From: Bacteroidales bacterium
GTDB lineage: Bacteria; Bacteroidota; Bacteroidia; Bacteroidales; UBA932
Reading direction: 5' to 3'
Assembly (NCBI GenBank): GCA_017428725.1
Contig: JAFRQH010000006.1
Coordinates: 1-57,631, forward strand
DNA: 57,631 nucleotides
The notes under the pieces are model-generated. The model was not told the origin of the DNA. It ran no database searches and saw only the letters and a list, made by a program, of their open reading frames with translations. This document shows, in pieces, positions 24,373 through 33,374 of this stretch. The first letter of the stretch is position 1; each line of letters opens with the position of its first letter. Both the position numbers and the translations under genes were made by a program.

Positions 24373-25254
24373 ATGAGAAAGTACCTGCCCTTCCTGCTGA
24401 GCCTCCTGCTGGTCGCCTGTACGGAGAAAGTCGATCTCCAGTCCGTCTCCGACTACCACGACTACCTGGTCGTGGACGCCGTCCTCACGGACAATCCCGA
24501 CCACGAACAGACCGTGAACCTGTCGCGGACCGTCTCCTACTTCTTCGACGAGGAGCCGCCGCGGGTCCGGGGCGCCCGGGTCAGCGTCAACGACCTGGTC
24601 TTCGAAGAATCCGAACCCGGCGTGTACCTGGCCCCGCGGGGCTATCACTGCGAGCCGGGCACGAAGTACCATCTGCAGATCGAACTGCCCGAAGGCCGGA
24701 ACTATGAAGCAGACGCCAGCATGCCGGAGCGGGGGTTCCGGCTCGACGGGATCGACTACGCCTTCGCCGGCAACAAGTCCATGGGGCTGGACAGCCTCTG
24801 GACCCTCGCCATCTGGGGCAAGGACGACGCCATCGCCAGCTACTACCACATCACCTTGGGCGTCAACGGCGACTATTACCCCTTCGAGTACACGCAGTTC
24901 ATGGACGACAAGTACTTCAACGACAAGGAGGTGAAGGGCTTCCCCATCACGACGCTCGTCCAGAGCGAAGTCCTGCGCAAGCGCTATGGGGATGCGTTCA
25001 AGTACCTGGAGACCGGGGATGTGATCACGCTCCGGGCCCGGAGCCTGGAGAAGGGCTACTTCGACTTCCTGCTCGCGCAGACCCTGAACACCACGTCCAT
25101 TCCCATCTTCTCTCCCCAGCCGGCCAACACCCCCACCAACATCCGCGGGGAGCACGTCCTGGGCTGGTTCGCCGTCTGTCCGGAATTCTACGCCAGCGTC
25201 ACGGTGGAGGACCCGTTCCGACCCTATTACAAGAAGCTGTTCCCCTGGTTCTAG
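24373..25254 (+). CDS. DUF4249-family outer membrane lipoprotein
   Basis: The 293-residue protein starts with a lipoprotein signal (KYLPFLLSLLLVACTEK; the lipobox Cys is residue 16). The DUF4249 start is recognisable in YLVVDAVLTDNPDHEQTVNL and SVNDLVFEESEPGVY. DUF4249 proteins accompany TonB receptors of the CarbopepD_reg type and are thought to act as surface lids or ligand-binding partners. No known enzyme motif is visible. The end is followed by a palindromic promoter region for the metal ATPase. Confidence 0.85.
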   Translation: MRKYLPFLLSLLLVACTEKVDLQSVSDYHDYLVVDAVLTDNPDHEQTVNLSRTVSYFFDEEPPRVRGARVSVNDLVFEESEPGVYLAPRGYHCEPGTKYHLQIELPEGRNYEADASMPERGFRLDGIDYAFAGNKSMGLDSLWTLAIWGKDDAIASYYHITLGVNGDYYPFEYTQFMDDKYFNDKEVKGFPITTLVQSEVLRKRYGDAFKYLETGDVITLRARSLEKGYFDFLLAQTLNTTSIPIFSPQPANTPTNIRGEHVLGWFAVCPEFYASVTVEDPFRPYYKKLFPWF

Positions 25255-25260
25255 GTCTGG

Positions 25261-25304
25261 GTGCGCATTTGCAACCGGGTTGCGCACGGGCCCCGCTACC
25301 TTTG
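25261..25304 (+). promoter_or_regulatory. Promoter with nested palindromes before the metal ATPase gene
   Basis: TACCTTTG at 25297-25304 is a -7 box and TTTG at 25268-25271 a possible -33 element at slightly long spacing. Between them lies GCAACC-G-GGTTGC (25271-25283), a perfect inverted repeat. It overlaps an outer pair, GTGCGCA (25261-25267) and TGCGCAC (25281-25287). A repressor or MerR-type activator for metal stress could bind here; no such gene is next to it. Confidence 0.5.
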
Positions 25305-25323
25305 TGCCGTAAACTTACAGGAA

Positions 25324-27207
25324 ATGGCACACGAACACCACCACGAAGAAGAAGAGAGCCCCCGCGGGCGGATCCTGCGGATCGGCGCGGCGGCGCTGCT
25401 GCTCGCTGCGGCCGTCTTCATCGAACACCGGACGGACTGGAGCACCTGGCAGTACCTGCTGCTCTACCTGGTCCCCTACCTCATCGTAGGCTGGGACACG
25501 CTGCGGGAAGCCGCCGAAGCGCTCGCGCACGGCGAAGCGATGGACGAGAACTTCCTGATGAGCGTCGCCACGCTAGGGGCGCTCGCCATCGGGTTCTTGC
25601 CCGGCGCGGCGACGCAGTTCCCGGAAGCCGTCTTCGTGATGCTGTTCTTCCAGGTCGGCGAACTCTTCGAGGGGATCGCCGAGGGACGCTCGCGCCGTTC
25701 GGTGGCGCATCTGCTGGACATCCGTCCCGACACGGCGAACGTGGAGCGGGACGGGGCGCTGCAGACCGTCCCGCCCCAGGACGTTGCTGTCGGGGAGACG
25801 ATCCTCATCCGGCCCGGCGAGAAAGTGCCGATGGACGGGGTCGTCCTCGAAGGGAACTCCTCGCTGGACACGGTCGCGCTGACAGGTGAAAGCGTGCCGC
25901 GCGAGGTCGCGCCCGAAGACGCCATCCTGTCCGGGTGCGTGAACCTCAGCGGCGTGCTGCGGGTCCGCACCACGCGCGCCTTCGGCGAATCCACCGCCTC
26001 GCGCATCCTGGAACTGGTGGAGCACGCCGCGGAGAACAAGTCGCACAGCGAGCATTTCATCACGCGCTTCGCCCGGGTCTACACCCCGGTCGTGGTAGCG
26101 CTGGCGGTGCTGCTCGCGCTCGTGCCGCCCCTGCTGGGCTGCGGAGCCTGGTCCGACTGGATCTACCGTGCGCTAATGTTCCTGGTGGTCTCCTGCCCCT
26201 GCGCGCTCGTCATCTCCATCCCGCTCACCTTCTTCGGCGGCATCGGCGGGGCCTCCCGCCGGGGCATCCTCGTCAAGGGAGCGGCGTATCTGGACACCCT
26301 CTCCCGCGTGCACACCGTCGTCTTCGACAAGACGGGCACGCTCACCGAGGGCGTCTTCGAGGTCACGGCCGTGCACCCGGAGGTGCTGGACGAGCGGGAG
26401 CTGCTACACCTCGCTGCGCACGTGGAGCGCCACTCCACGCACCCGGTGGCCGCGGCGCTCCGACACGCCTATCCCGACGAGCAGGACGACTGCCGCGTGG
26501 AAGACATCCGGGAGATCGCCGGAATGGGGCTCACCGCCCGGGTCAACGGACAGCAGGTCGCCGTGGGCAACGACCGCCTGATGGAGCGGGTCGGCGCCGC
26601 CTGGCGGCCCTGCCACCACCAGGGCACCCTCATCCACGTGGCCGTGGAGGGCGGCTATGCCGGCCACATCGTCATCTCCGACCGCCTCAAGGAGGACGCT
26701 CCCGAAGCCATCGAAGCGCTCCGCCAGGCGGGCATCCGCAAGACCGTGATGCTCACGGGCGACCAACGCGCCATCGCCGCATCCGTGGCGCAGGCGCTCG
26801 GCCTGGACGAGTTCCACGCCGGCCTGCTGCCCGCCGACAAGGTCGCCTGCGTGGAGCGGCTGCTCGGCGAGGGCACGCTCGCCTTCGTCGGAGACGGCAT
26901 CAACGACGCGCCGGTGCTGGCCCGCGCCGACCTGGGTGTGGCGATGGGCGCACTCGGGTCCGACGCCGCCATCGAAGCGGCCGACGTGGTGCTGATGGAC
27001 GACAAGCCCTCCAAAGTCGCCACCGCCGTGCGCATCGCCCGCCGCACCCTGCGGATCGCCCGCGAGAACATGTGGCTGGCGATCGGGATCAAGCTGGCCG
27101 TGCTCGGGCTTGCCGCCTGCGGCCTCGCCACCCTCTGGATGGCCGTTTTCGCCGACGTGGGCGTGACCGTCCTCGCGGTGCTCAATGCGATGCGCGCGCT
27201 GCGCTGA
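25324..27207 (+). CDS. P1B-type heavy-metal ATPase (Zn/Cd/Pb exporter type)
   Basis: The protein of about 627 residues has a His/Glu-rich N-terminus (MAHEHHHEEEESP) instead of a heavy-metal-associated domain. It has eight predicted membrane helices, actuator motif ALTGESVP, metal-site motif SCPCALVIS, phosphorylation site DKTGTLT, the nucleotide-domain HP pair in HSTHPVAAAL and hinge GDGINDAPVLA. A late membrane segment includes NMWLAIGIKLAVLGL, with the Asn/Lys seen in ZntA-type pumps. It should export Zn2+, Cd2+ or Pb2+ using ATP. The ATG at 25324 is chosen because it follows the promoter; the open frame extends to 25261. Confidence 0.92.
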   Translation: MAHEHHHEEEESPRGRILRIGAAALLLAAAVFIEHRTDWSTWQYLLLYLVPYLIVGWDTLREAAEALAHGEAMDENFLMSVATLGALAIGFLPGAATQFPEAVFVMLFFQVGELFEGIAEGRSRRSVAHLLDIRPDTANVERDGALQTVPPQDVAVGETILIRPGEKVPMDGVVLEGNSSLDTVALTGESVPREVAPEDAILSGCVNLSGVLRVRTTRAFGESTASRILELVEHAAENKSHSEHFITRFARVYTPVVVALAVLLALVPPLLGCGAWSDWIYRALMFLVVSCPCALVISIPLTFFGGIGGASRRGILVKGAAYLDTLSRVHTVVFDKTGTLTEGVFEVTAVHPEVLDERELLHLAAHVERHSTHPVAAALRHAYPDEQDDCRVEDIREIAGMGLTARVNGQQVAVGNDRLMERVGAAWRPCHHQGTLIHVAVEGGYAGHIVISDRLKEDAPEAIEALRQAGIRKTVMLTGDQRAIAASVAQALGLDEFHAGLLPADKVACVERLLGEGTLAFVGDGINDAPVLARADLGVAMGALGSDAAIEAADVVLMDDKPSKVATAVRIARRTLRIARENMWLAIGIKLAVLGLAACGLATLWMAVFADVGVTVLAVLNAMRALR

Positions 27208-27224
27208 AATCCGTGATTTCTTCG

Positions 27225-27232
27225 TACCTTTG
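27225..27232 (+). promoter_or_regulatory. -7 promoter box for the DUF5686 gene
   Basis: TACCTTTG ends 4 bases before a GTG at 27237. This fixes the start of the next gene and implies a leaderless or nearly leaderless transcript with a GTG start codon. Confidence 0.65.
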
Positions 27233-27236
27233 CGGT

Positions 27237-29816
27237 GTGAGAAAAGTTGCACTGCTCATATTCCTGCTGCTCGGCAGCTGGGTCCTGTCGGCCCAGACCC
27301 GCGTGCGCGGCGTCGTGCTCGACGCCCAGACGGGCGAGCCGATGCCCTACGTGTCCATCGTCTTTCCGGGCACCCGCATCGGTACGATGTCCGACCAGAA
27401 CGGCGCCTTCTCGCTGGAGGCCAACGGCAGCTATTCCAACGTCAGCTTCCAGATGCTCGGCTACGAGACGTACATCTACAACATCCGGCCCAACTCCACG
27501 ACCACGGACGCCAAGATCCGGATGAATCCCGACACCTACGGCATCCAGAGCGTGATCGTCAAGCCCAAGCGCCGCCGGGACAATGTCTACCGCCGGCGGG
27601 GCAACCCCGCCGTGGAGCTCGTCCAGAACGTCATCGCCCACAAGTGGGAGAACCACGTCCAGGCCTCGGGAGGATACAAGGTGGACAATTACGAGAAGCT
27701 GATCATGTCGCTGGACAAGTTCGACGTCAACTTCGACAGCAGCCGCTTCTGGCGCAAGCTCAACTTCCTGGAGAAATACGTGGACACCGCCCAGTTCAAG
27801 AGCACGCCCGTGCTGACCGTTTCGCTGCGCGAGAATGTCTCGCAGACCTGGTTCCAGAACCAGCCCAAGCGCACGCGCACGTGGGTCGAGCGCCGCCGCA
27901 GCCTCGGCCTGGACGGGCCCCTGGACGGCGGCGGGCTCGGCACCAACATCAAGGCGATCTTCGCCGACTCCGACATCTTCGAGGACAACATGGAGGTGCT
28001 GCTCAACCGCTTCGTGAGCCCCCTGTCCTCGTCGCTGGCCACGACCTTCTACAAGTACTACATCACCGACACGCTCTACGTCGACGGCATCCAGTGCATC
28101 GACCTGACCTTCGTGCCCTTCAACAGCGAGAGCTACGGCTTCACCGGCCATCTCTACGTAGTCAACGACAGCACGTACGCCGTCAAGCGCTACTCGCTCG
28201 GCATACCCGCCCACATCAACCTCAACTTCGTCAGCAACCTGGCCATCGAGGAGGACTTCGTCAAACAGGACAACGGCGTGTGGGCTTCCTCGGAGAAGAA
28301 CACCTTTGCCAAGTTCTACATCTTCAAATGGATGCGCCAGCTCTACGCCCACAAGAAGATCGTCCACCAGGGCTATGATTTCACGCAGAAGGCCGTCCCC
28401 GACAGCCTGCTCCGCGAGCCGGACGAAGTGCTGTACAATCCCGACTGGTGGCGGCCCGACGACTGGTGGCTGCCGCGCCGGATGGTCCCGCTCACGGACA
28501 AGGAGAGCCTCCTGGACAGCCTGCTCTTCGACATCTACTCCGTGCCCGGCCTGCGCCGGCTCGCCAACACCGTGGAGTCCCTGGCCTCCGAGTACTTCCC
28601 CACCACGCCGATGAACCGGATGGCCAGTCCGGATGACCGCCGGACCAGCAAGTTCGACATCGGCCCGGTGACCAACATGGTCCACTACAACCTGCACGAA
28701 GGCGTACGCCTGCGCCTGGGCGGGATGACGACCGCCCAGCTGAACCGGCAGAACTTCCTGAGCGGCTACGTAGCCTACGGATTCAACGACCGGCGCTTCA
28801 AGTACAACGCCACCTACGTCCACAGCTTCTCGCCCAAGGACCTGCACCCCTATGAGCCGCTGCGCAACAACCTGATGCTGACGGCCAGTTACGATGTGGA
28901 GGCGCCAGGACAGAGTTTCGAGCTGCTCGACCGGGACAACCTGCTGATGTCCTCGTTCACCCCGCAGGCGCTCCAGTACGTCCACCGCGCCCAGCTCCGG
29001 TACGAGCGCGAATGGCTCTCGCGCCTGTCACTCAACACCTTCCTGCGCTACGACCACGTCACACCCACCGGCACGCTCAGCTACCAGCGCATCAGCGCGG
29101 ACGGCGTGCCCGCCCCCGTCGCCTCTTTCGGCGACGCCTCCTGGACGACGCGCCTGCGCTTCGCGCCGGGCGAGCCGCTCTTCTCCAACCGCCTCGGAAA
29201 GGAATCCCCCATCACCCTGGCCAAGGACGCGCCGATCGTCAGCCTGACGCACACGTTCGGGTACTTCGACAACCGATTCTGGTACAACAAGACGGAGTTC
29301 GCGGCGCAGAAACGCATCTGGCTCTCGGCCTTCGGCCACATCGACGCCTCCATCAAGAGCGGATTCATCTGGAACCGCGTTCCGCTGCCGAAGCTCTTCA
29401 CACCCTACGCCAACCCGTCCATCCTGCTCGTCGGCGACGCATACAACCTGATGGCCCCGATGGAATTCGTGATGGACCAGTTCGCCGAACTGACCGCCAC
29501 CTACTACCTCAAGGGTTGGATCCTCAACCGCATCCCGCTGATCAACCGGCTGAAGCTGCGCGAAGTCGTCTCGTTCCGCGCCCTCACCGGCTCCCTGTCC
29601 GAGAAGAACAATCCGCTCTTCGGGGCCGAGGGGCTCTTCCTGCTGCCGGAAGGGACCAAGATGATGACCAAGATGCCGTACATGGAGTACTCCGTGGGCC
29701 TTGAGAACATCTTCAAGTTCCTCCGCGTCGACTACATCCGCCGCATCAGTTACACCGAAGGGCTCAGCGAAGCCCAGAAACACGGCTTCAAAATTTCCTT
29801 CCGCGTCTCACTCTAA
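27237..29816 (+). CDS. DUF5686 outer membrane protein with CarbopepD_reg-like domain
   Basis: The 859-residue protein starts with GTG: signal peptide RKVALLIFLLLGSWVLSAQ, then a carboxypeptidase-regulatory-like domain (about 20-105: VRGVVLDAQTGEPMPYVSIV). The DUF5686 body begins at the PAVELVQNVIAHKW segment and has a long beta-strand-rich C-terminal barrel ending FKISFRVSL. Members lie in the outer membrane; the function is not established. No ATG is available near the N-terminus. The frame is open upstream as far as 25935, but that part overlaps the ATPase gene and is a shadow. It has its own promoter box. Confidence 0.85.
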   Translation: MRKVALLIFLLLGSWVLSAQTRVRGVVLDAQTGEPMPYVSIVFPGTRIGTMSDQNGAFSLEANGSYSNVSFQMLGYETYIYNIRPNSTTTDAKIRMNPDTYGIQSVIVKPKRRRDNVYRRRGNPAVELVQNVIAHKWENHVQASGGYKVDNYEKLIMSLDKFDVNFDSSRFWRKLNFLEKYVDTAQFKSTPVLTVSLRENVSQTWFQNQPKRTRTWVERRRSLGLDGPLDGGGLGTNIKAIFADSDIFEDNMEVLLNRFVSPLSSSLATTFYKYYITDTLYVDGIQCIDLTFVPFNSESYGFTGHLYVVNDSTYAVKRYSLGIPAHINLNFVSNLAIEEDFVKQDNGVWASSEKNTFAKFYIFKWMRQLYAHKKIVHQGYDFTQKAVPDSLLREPDEVLYNPDWWRPDDWWLPRRMVPLTDKESLLDSLLFDIYSVPGLRRLANTVESLASEYFPTTPMNRMASPDDRRTSKFDIGPVTNMVHYNLHEGVRLRLGGMTTAQLNRQNFLSGYVAYGFNDRRFKYNATYVHSFSPKDLHPYEPLRNNLMLTASYDVEAPGQSFELLDRDNLLMSSFTPQALQYVHRAQLRYEREWLSRLSLNTFLRYDHVTPTGTLSYQRISADGVPAPVASFGDASWTTRLRFAPGEPLFSNRLGKESPITLAKDAPIVSLTHTFGYFDNRFWYNKTEFAAQKRIWLSAFGHIDASIKSGFIWNRVPLPKLFTPYANPSILLVGDAYNLMAPMEFVMDQFAELTATYYLKGWILNRIPLINRLKLREVVSFRALTGSLSEKNNPLFGAEGLFLLPEGTKMMTKMPYMEYSVGLENIFKFLRVDYIRRISYTEGLSEAQKHGFKISFRVSL

Positions 29817-29829
29817 GCCCGCCCGAACG

Positions 29830-30531
29830 ATGAAAAGAGCACTTCTGATCCTCTCCCTGCTGCTGTCCGCCGCCACGGCCCTCCGGGCCCAGGATGCGGA
29901 CACCCTCCGGGTCAAGCCCGTCACGATCGGCCTGATCGTGCAGGCCAACTTCGCAGGAGAACACATGTATATCGCGGAATCCTCGCTGTCGGCCTATCCC
30001 GGCTTCGGGGCCGAAGCCGGCGCAGCCCTCGAGTACCATATGACACGCTACCTGTCGGTCGAGTTCCAGCTGCTGCTGGCCCTGCAGAACGGCAGCTATT
30101 TCGCCGCTAACCAGGACCCCGGTTTCCTGATCTGGCACCGGCGCAATGTCTCCTATATCGCTGACATGCGCCTCTGGGGGATGGACATTCCGCTCTATCT
30201 GGTGGGCCGGCTCCCGGTCGGGAGCGGGGATCTCCGCCTGGGGGCGGGCCCCTTCACGCACCTCACCTTCGATGCCTGGTGTCCCGGTGACAGAGATTTC
30301 ATCACCCCCTACAAGCGCATCATCTCCAAGGACGATGCGACCGGAGACAAACACTACGCCCTGAGTGACAGCCACGCCGGCTTCGGCCTGCTGCTCGGCT
30401 ACGAATTCCCCTCCGGCCTGCAACTCAACCTGAGTGCCAAGTACAGCATCACGGACATCCTCAACTACGAGAGTGACTACTCCCACGCCCACCCGTACAA
30501 AGTGAGCCTCGGCGCCGGCTGGCGCTTCTGA
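29830..30531 (+). CDS. Outer membrane beta-barrel protein (porin-family type)
   Basis: The 233-residue protein has a signal peptide (RALLILSLLLSAATALRAQ) and alternating-residue beta strands (VEFQLLLALQNGSYF, LNLSAKYSITDIL), with a terminal aromatic residue (KVSLGAGWRF), typical of small outer membrane barrels. It begins 13 bases after the DUF5686 gene and probably shares its transcript. A central loop contains DAWCPGDRDFITPYKR. No specific family or substrate can be named. Confidence 0.78.
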   Translation: MKRALLILSLLLSAATALRAQDADTLRVKPVTIGLIVQANFAGEHMYIAESSLSAYPGFGAEAGAALEYHMTRYLSVEFQLLLALQNGSYFAANQDPGFLIWHRRNVSYIADMRLWGMDIPLYLVGRLPVGSGDLRLGAGPFTHLTFDAWCPGDRDFITPYKRIISKDDATGDKHYALSDSHAGFGLLLGYEFPSGLQLNLSAKYSITDILNYESDYSHAHPYKVSLGAGWRF

Positions 30532-30539
30532 TTCCCGGC

Positions 30540-32210
30540 TCAGGCCAGCAGGATGAGCACCTGCGCCGCCAGCACCTGCAGGAACATGGCCAGCGGGTAC
30601 ACGGTGGCGAAGCCGACCGCCACGCGGTCGGAGCCGAACCGCTCCTCGGCGAACGACAGGACCGTGCTGTTCGTAGCCGACCCGCAGATCAGGCCGCAGA
30701 TCTGATAGAAATTGAGGTGGAAGACCCAGCGGGCCAGCAGGCCCGTGAGCAGCGCCGGCACCACGGCGATCAGCACGGCGGCGAGGATCCACCACAGGCC
30801 GTCCCCAGCGACCTCCTCCACGAAAGTGCCGCCGGCCCCGAGGCCGATCGTGGCCAGGAGCAGGGCCAGGCCGATCTCGCGGAGCATCTTGTTGGCGCTG
30901 GCAGTCGTGTACGTGGCAATCCCCCACTTCGGTCCGAAATGTCCTGTCAGGATGGCCACCAGCAGGGTGCCGCCGGCGATACCCAGATGCACGGCGTGCA
31001 GCAGGGCGGCGAAATGGAAGGGAATGGCACCGGCGATCAGGCCCAGGCCGATGCCCAGGAAGATCGGGATGAGGTTCGGCCGGTCCAGCTCTCCGCTGCT
31101 GTTGCCGACGAATTCCGCGAATCCGCCCATCTTGTCGCGCGGACCGCTGACCATGAGCGTGTCGCCCAGCTGGATGTACGACTCGTCCCGGGCCACGAGT
31201 TCAAGGCCGGAACGCCCGATGCGGGTCACGGTGACCCCGAAGGTCTCCGGAATCTTCAGCTCGCCGAGGACCTTGCCGTTGAGGGCGCGCTTGGTGACGG
31301 TCATCCGGCGGTGGATGAGCCCCTGCGGGCCCTCCTCCTTGCCGGCTTGCCCGCCGGCTTCCCGGCCGAAGATGATGCGGACCATCTTGAGCTGTTTCTG
31401 CTGGAGTTCCATCCCGACGCGGTCGCCCGCCTCCAAGACCGGATCCCCGGACACCGGGAGCATCTGCCCGCCGCGAACGACCTCCGTCAGCACAAAACCG
31501 CCCTCGATGCTGGCACAGGCCTGGGACAGGGTCCGGCCGACCACCCCGGGGTTCACGACCTCGAAGGCCCGGCTCACCACGCGCTCGCCGGCATCCTCGC
31601 GGATCTGGTCCCGCTCGCGGTCCAGGTCGATCCGCAGCAGGTGCCGCAGGAGCACGATGACGAGCATAATGCCCAGGATGCCGATCGGATAGGCCACGGC
31701 ATAGGCGCTCGCGATCCGGGAGGCTACCTGCGGGAAATCGACTTCGGCGAGGAAGGTCCCGTGTACGGTGTCATAGAAGGTCTGCTGGGCGGTCCCCAGA
31801 CCCGGCGTGTTCGTCACGGCGCCGGTCAGGCTGCCCACCAGGGCCGGCAGGTCCAGCTCCGTGGTCACGGAGAGCACCACCACGCAGCCCACGCACAAAA
31901 GGACCATCAGTACGGACAGCAGGTTGAGCTTCAGGGCCTCCTTATGGAAAGAGTTGAAGAAGGCGGGGCCGACCTGCAGACCGACGGCGAAGACGAACAG
32001 GATCAGTCCGAACTCCTTGATGAAGTGGAGGAAGAGCGGATCGGCCTTGATCCCGAGGGCGGCGAACAGGATGCCCACGAACAGGATCCAGATCGGACCG
32101 AGCGAGACATTGCGTATCTTGAGTTTCCCGAGCAGGAGACCAAAACCGATCACGAAGGCCAGGACCATCATCGAGTGGCCTGTGCCGGAGGAGAAGAACA
32201 GATCGTGCAT
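30540..32210 (-). CDS. AspT/YidE-like transporter with TrkA-C domains
   Basis: The 556-residue protein has two halves of the AspT/YidE/YbjL duplication domain, each with about five membrane helices: residues 10-165, starting GHSMMVLAFVIGFGLLLGKL, and about 390-555. They flank two TrkA-C domains (about 205-370; VVNPGVVGRTLSQACASIEG and RALNGKVLGELKIPETFGV). The hallmark GLQVGPAFF is present. AspT exchanges aspartate and alanine; YidE-type members have unknown substrates. The start at 32210 (MHDLFFSSG) follows a TAATTTTG box at 32233-32226; the long upstream frame is a shadow. Confidence 0.88.
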   Translation of the reverse strand: MHDLFFSSGTGHSMMVLAFVIGFGLLLGKLKIRNVSLGPIWILFVGILFAALGIKADPLFLHFIKEFGLILFVFAVGLQVGPAFFNSFHKEALKLNLLSVLMVLLCVGCVVVLSVTTELDLPALVGSLTGAVTNTPGLGTAQQTFYDTVHGTFLAEVDFPQVASRIASAYAVAYPIGILGIMLVIVLLRHLLRIDLDRERDQIREDAGERVVSRAFEVVNPGVVGRTLSQACASIEGGFVLTEVVRGGQMLPVSGDPVLEAGDRVGMELQQKQLKMVRIIFGREAGGQAGKEEGPQGLIHRRMTVTKRALNGKVLGELKIPETFGVTVTRIGRSGLELVARDESYIQLGDTLMVSGPRDKMGGFAEFVGNSSGELDRPNLIPIFLGIGLGLIAGAIPFHFAALLHAVHLGIAGGTLLVAILTGHFGPKWGIATYTTASANKMLREIGLALLLATIGLGAGGTFVEEVAGDGLWWILAAVLIAVVPALLTGLLARWVFHLNFYQICGLICGSATNSTVLSFAEERFGSDRVAVGFATVYPLAMFLQVLAAQVLILLA

Positions 32211-32219
32211 TTGCGTGGT

Positions 32220-32254
32220 TTTGTACAAAATTAGTGTTTTTTTCGGTATCTTTG
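32220..32254. promoter_or_regulatory. Divergent promoters for AspT-like (-) and CDF (+) genes
   Basis: TAATTTTG on the minus strand lies at 32233-32226, 15 bases before the AspT-like ATG. TATCTTTG on the plus strand lies at 32247-32254, with a TTTG -33 element at 32220-32223. The two -7 boxes are 13 bp apart. Confidence 0.65.
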
Positions 32255-32271
32255 CCCGGTTTTTTCCGACA

Positions 32272-32931
32272 ATGGGACATCGCCACGACAGACATACGCA
32301 CGCCTTGACCGGCTCCGGAGCGGAACCGGTCAGCGAAAAGTTGCTGCGCGCATACTGGATCGCCATCGCCCTCAACCTGCTGTTCGTGGGCGTGGAGTTC
32401 GCCGTCGGACGGCTCAGCCACTCGCTCGGTCTCGTGTCCGACGCCGGCCACAAGTTGCTCGACGTCTTCACGCTCGTCATCGCGCTGGCCGGTTTCCTCT
32501 TCGCCCGCAAGCAGGGCGCCCGAGAGGCGGATTTCCGCCGGATCTCAGCCATCATCGCACTCGTGAACGCCCTGATCCTGCTGGTCACCGTCTGCTTCAT
32601 CCTGTTCGAGAGCATCGGCAAACTGTCAGACCCCGCCCCGGTCAGTGGCGCGGCCATCTCCTGGACGGCCGCAGCCGGCATCCTGGTCAGCGGAGTGAGC
32701 GCCTGGCTGCTGATGCGTCACCGCGGAGACATCAACACCCGGGCAGCCTTCCTGCATATGGCCACGGACTCCCTGCTCTCGCTGGGCGTCGTCCTGTCCG
32801 GCATCGTCATCAGCCTCACGGGAGCGCACATCATTGACCCGCTCGTGAGCCTGGTGATCGCCGCCGTGATCCTGTTCAACACGGTCCGGCTGCTCCGGGA
32901 TGCGTTCAGGAGCCTGTTCCCGGGCCGATAG
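32272..32931 (+). CDS. Cation diffusion facilitator, short form without C-terminal domain
   Basis: The 219-residue protein has a His-rich start (GHRHDRHTHAL) and six membrane helices. The zinc-site pairs are visible: SDAGHKLLDV in helix 2 and HMATDSLLSL in helix 5, matching the HxxxD pattern of Zn-transporting CDFs. Typical CDFs have 290-320 residues with a cytoplasmic dimerisation domain after helix 6; this one stops at LLRDAFRSLFPGR. The stop overlaps the convergent AraC-type gene by 26 bases, so truncation is built into the gene layout. It probably exports Zn2+ or a related ion by proton exchange. Confidence 0.87.
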   Translation: MGHRHDRHTHALTGSGAEPVSEKLLRAYWIAIALNLLFVGVEFAVGRLSHSLGLVSDAGHKLLDVFTLVIALAGFLFARKQGAREADFRRISAIIALVNALILLVTVCFILFESIGKLSDPAPVSGAAISWTAAAGILVSGVSAWLLMRHRGDINTRAAFLHMATDSLLSLGVVLSGIVISLTGAHIIDPLVSLVIAAVILFNTVRLLRDAFRSLFPGR

Positions 32932-33334
32932 ACCCCGTCCGCGCACCGTAGCGCCGGCGCCATTCGCCGGGAGTCATCTTGACCTTGCCCGTGAACTGCC
33001 TGCGGAAATTGGACTTATCCTCGATACCCACCATCTCCCCTACTGTCGCGATCGGGAGTTGCGGATAGGCCAGCAGCAGACGCTTCGCCTCTTCGATCCG
33101 CAAGTCCTTGCGCCAGGTCAGCAGCGTCTTGCCATAGTGGAAACGCAAATAGATCCCGAGCAGGTCTGCGGGGACACCGATGTCCGCCGAAACCTCCTCT
33201 ACAGTAGACAAGGGCCTCAGGAATCCTTTTTCCTTCAGCCATTCATTGACAGCCGCCCCTACTTGGGCGTTGAGCCGCCGCTGCTCGGCGGAAAACACTG
33301 GCTTGAGCCATTTTCGGTAAAAGTATTTCTTCAT
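32906..33334 (-). CDS. AraC-type helix-turn-helix regulator, single domain
   Basis: The 142-residue protein has an AraC/XylS C-terminal domain: a first helix-turn-helix around VEEVSADIGVPADLLGIYLR, a connecting helix with EEAKRLLLAYPQLPIATVGE and a second helix-turn-helix MVGIEDKSNFRRQFTGKVKMTPGEWRRR. The usual N-terminal sensor domain is missing; only about 40 residues of a basic helical lead remain (KKYFYRKWLKPV). It may bind DNA constitutively or sense through another protein. It faces ffh divergently. Confidence 0.82.
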   Translation of the reverse strand: MKKYFYRKWLKPVFSAEQRRLNAQVGAAVNEWLKEKGFLRPLSTVEEVSADIGVPADLLGIYLRFHYGKTLLTWRKDLRIEEAKRLLLAYPQLPIATVGEMVGIEDKSNFRRQFTGKVKMTPGEWRRRYGARTGSIGPGTGS

Positions 33335-33342
33335 ATTTTATG

Positions 33343-33350
33343 TATATTTG
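33343..33350 (+). promoter_or_regulatory. -7 promoter box for ffh
   Basis: TATATTTG lies 24 bases before the ffh ATG at 33375, leaving a leader of about 20 bases, longer than for most genes in this window. Confidence 0.6.
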
Positions 33351-33374
33351 TGGTCTGTAAGTAGAAAATGGAAC

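Noticed and set aside
22000..25287. Minus-strand open frame of 1095 codons
   Set aside because: Shadow of the TonB receptor and DUF4249 genes; long open shadows are expected at this GC content.
25935..27236. Possible extension of the DUF5686 gene upstream, giving a 1293-residue protein
   Set aside because: The extension overlaps the metal ATPase in another frame and has no family features; a promoter and a GTG with signal peptide lie at 27225-27237.
32932..33000. Frameshift that would restore the missing CDF domain
   Set aside because: The bases after the stop encode the end of the AraC-type gene on the other strand, and no CDF C-terminal motif is seen in the other frames.
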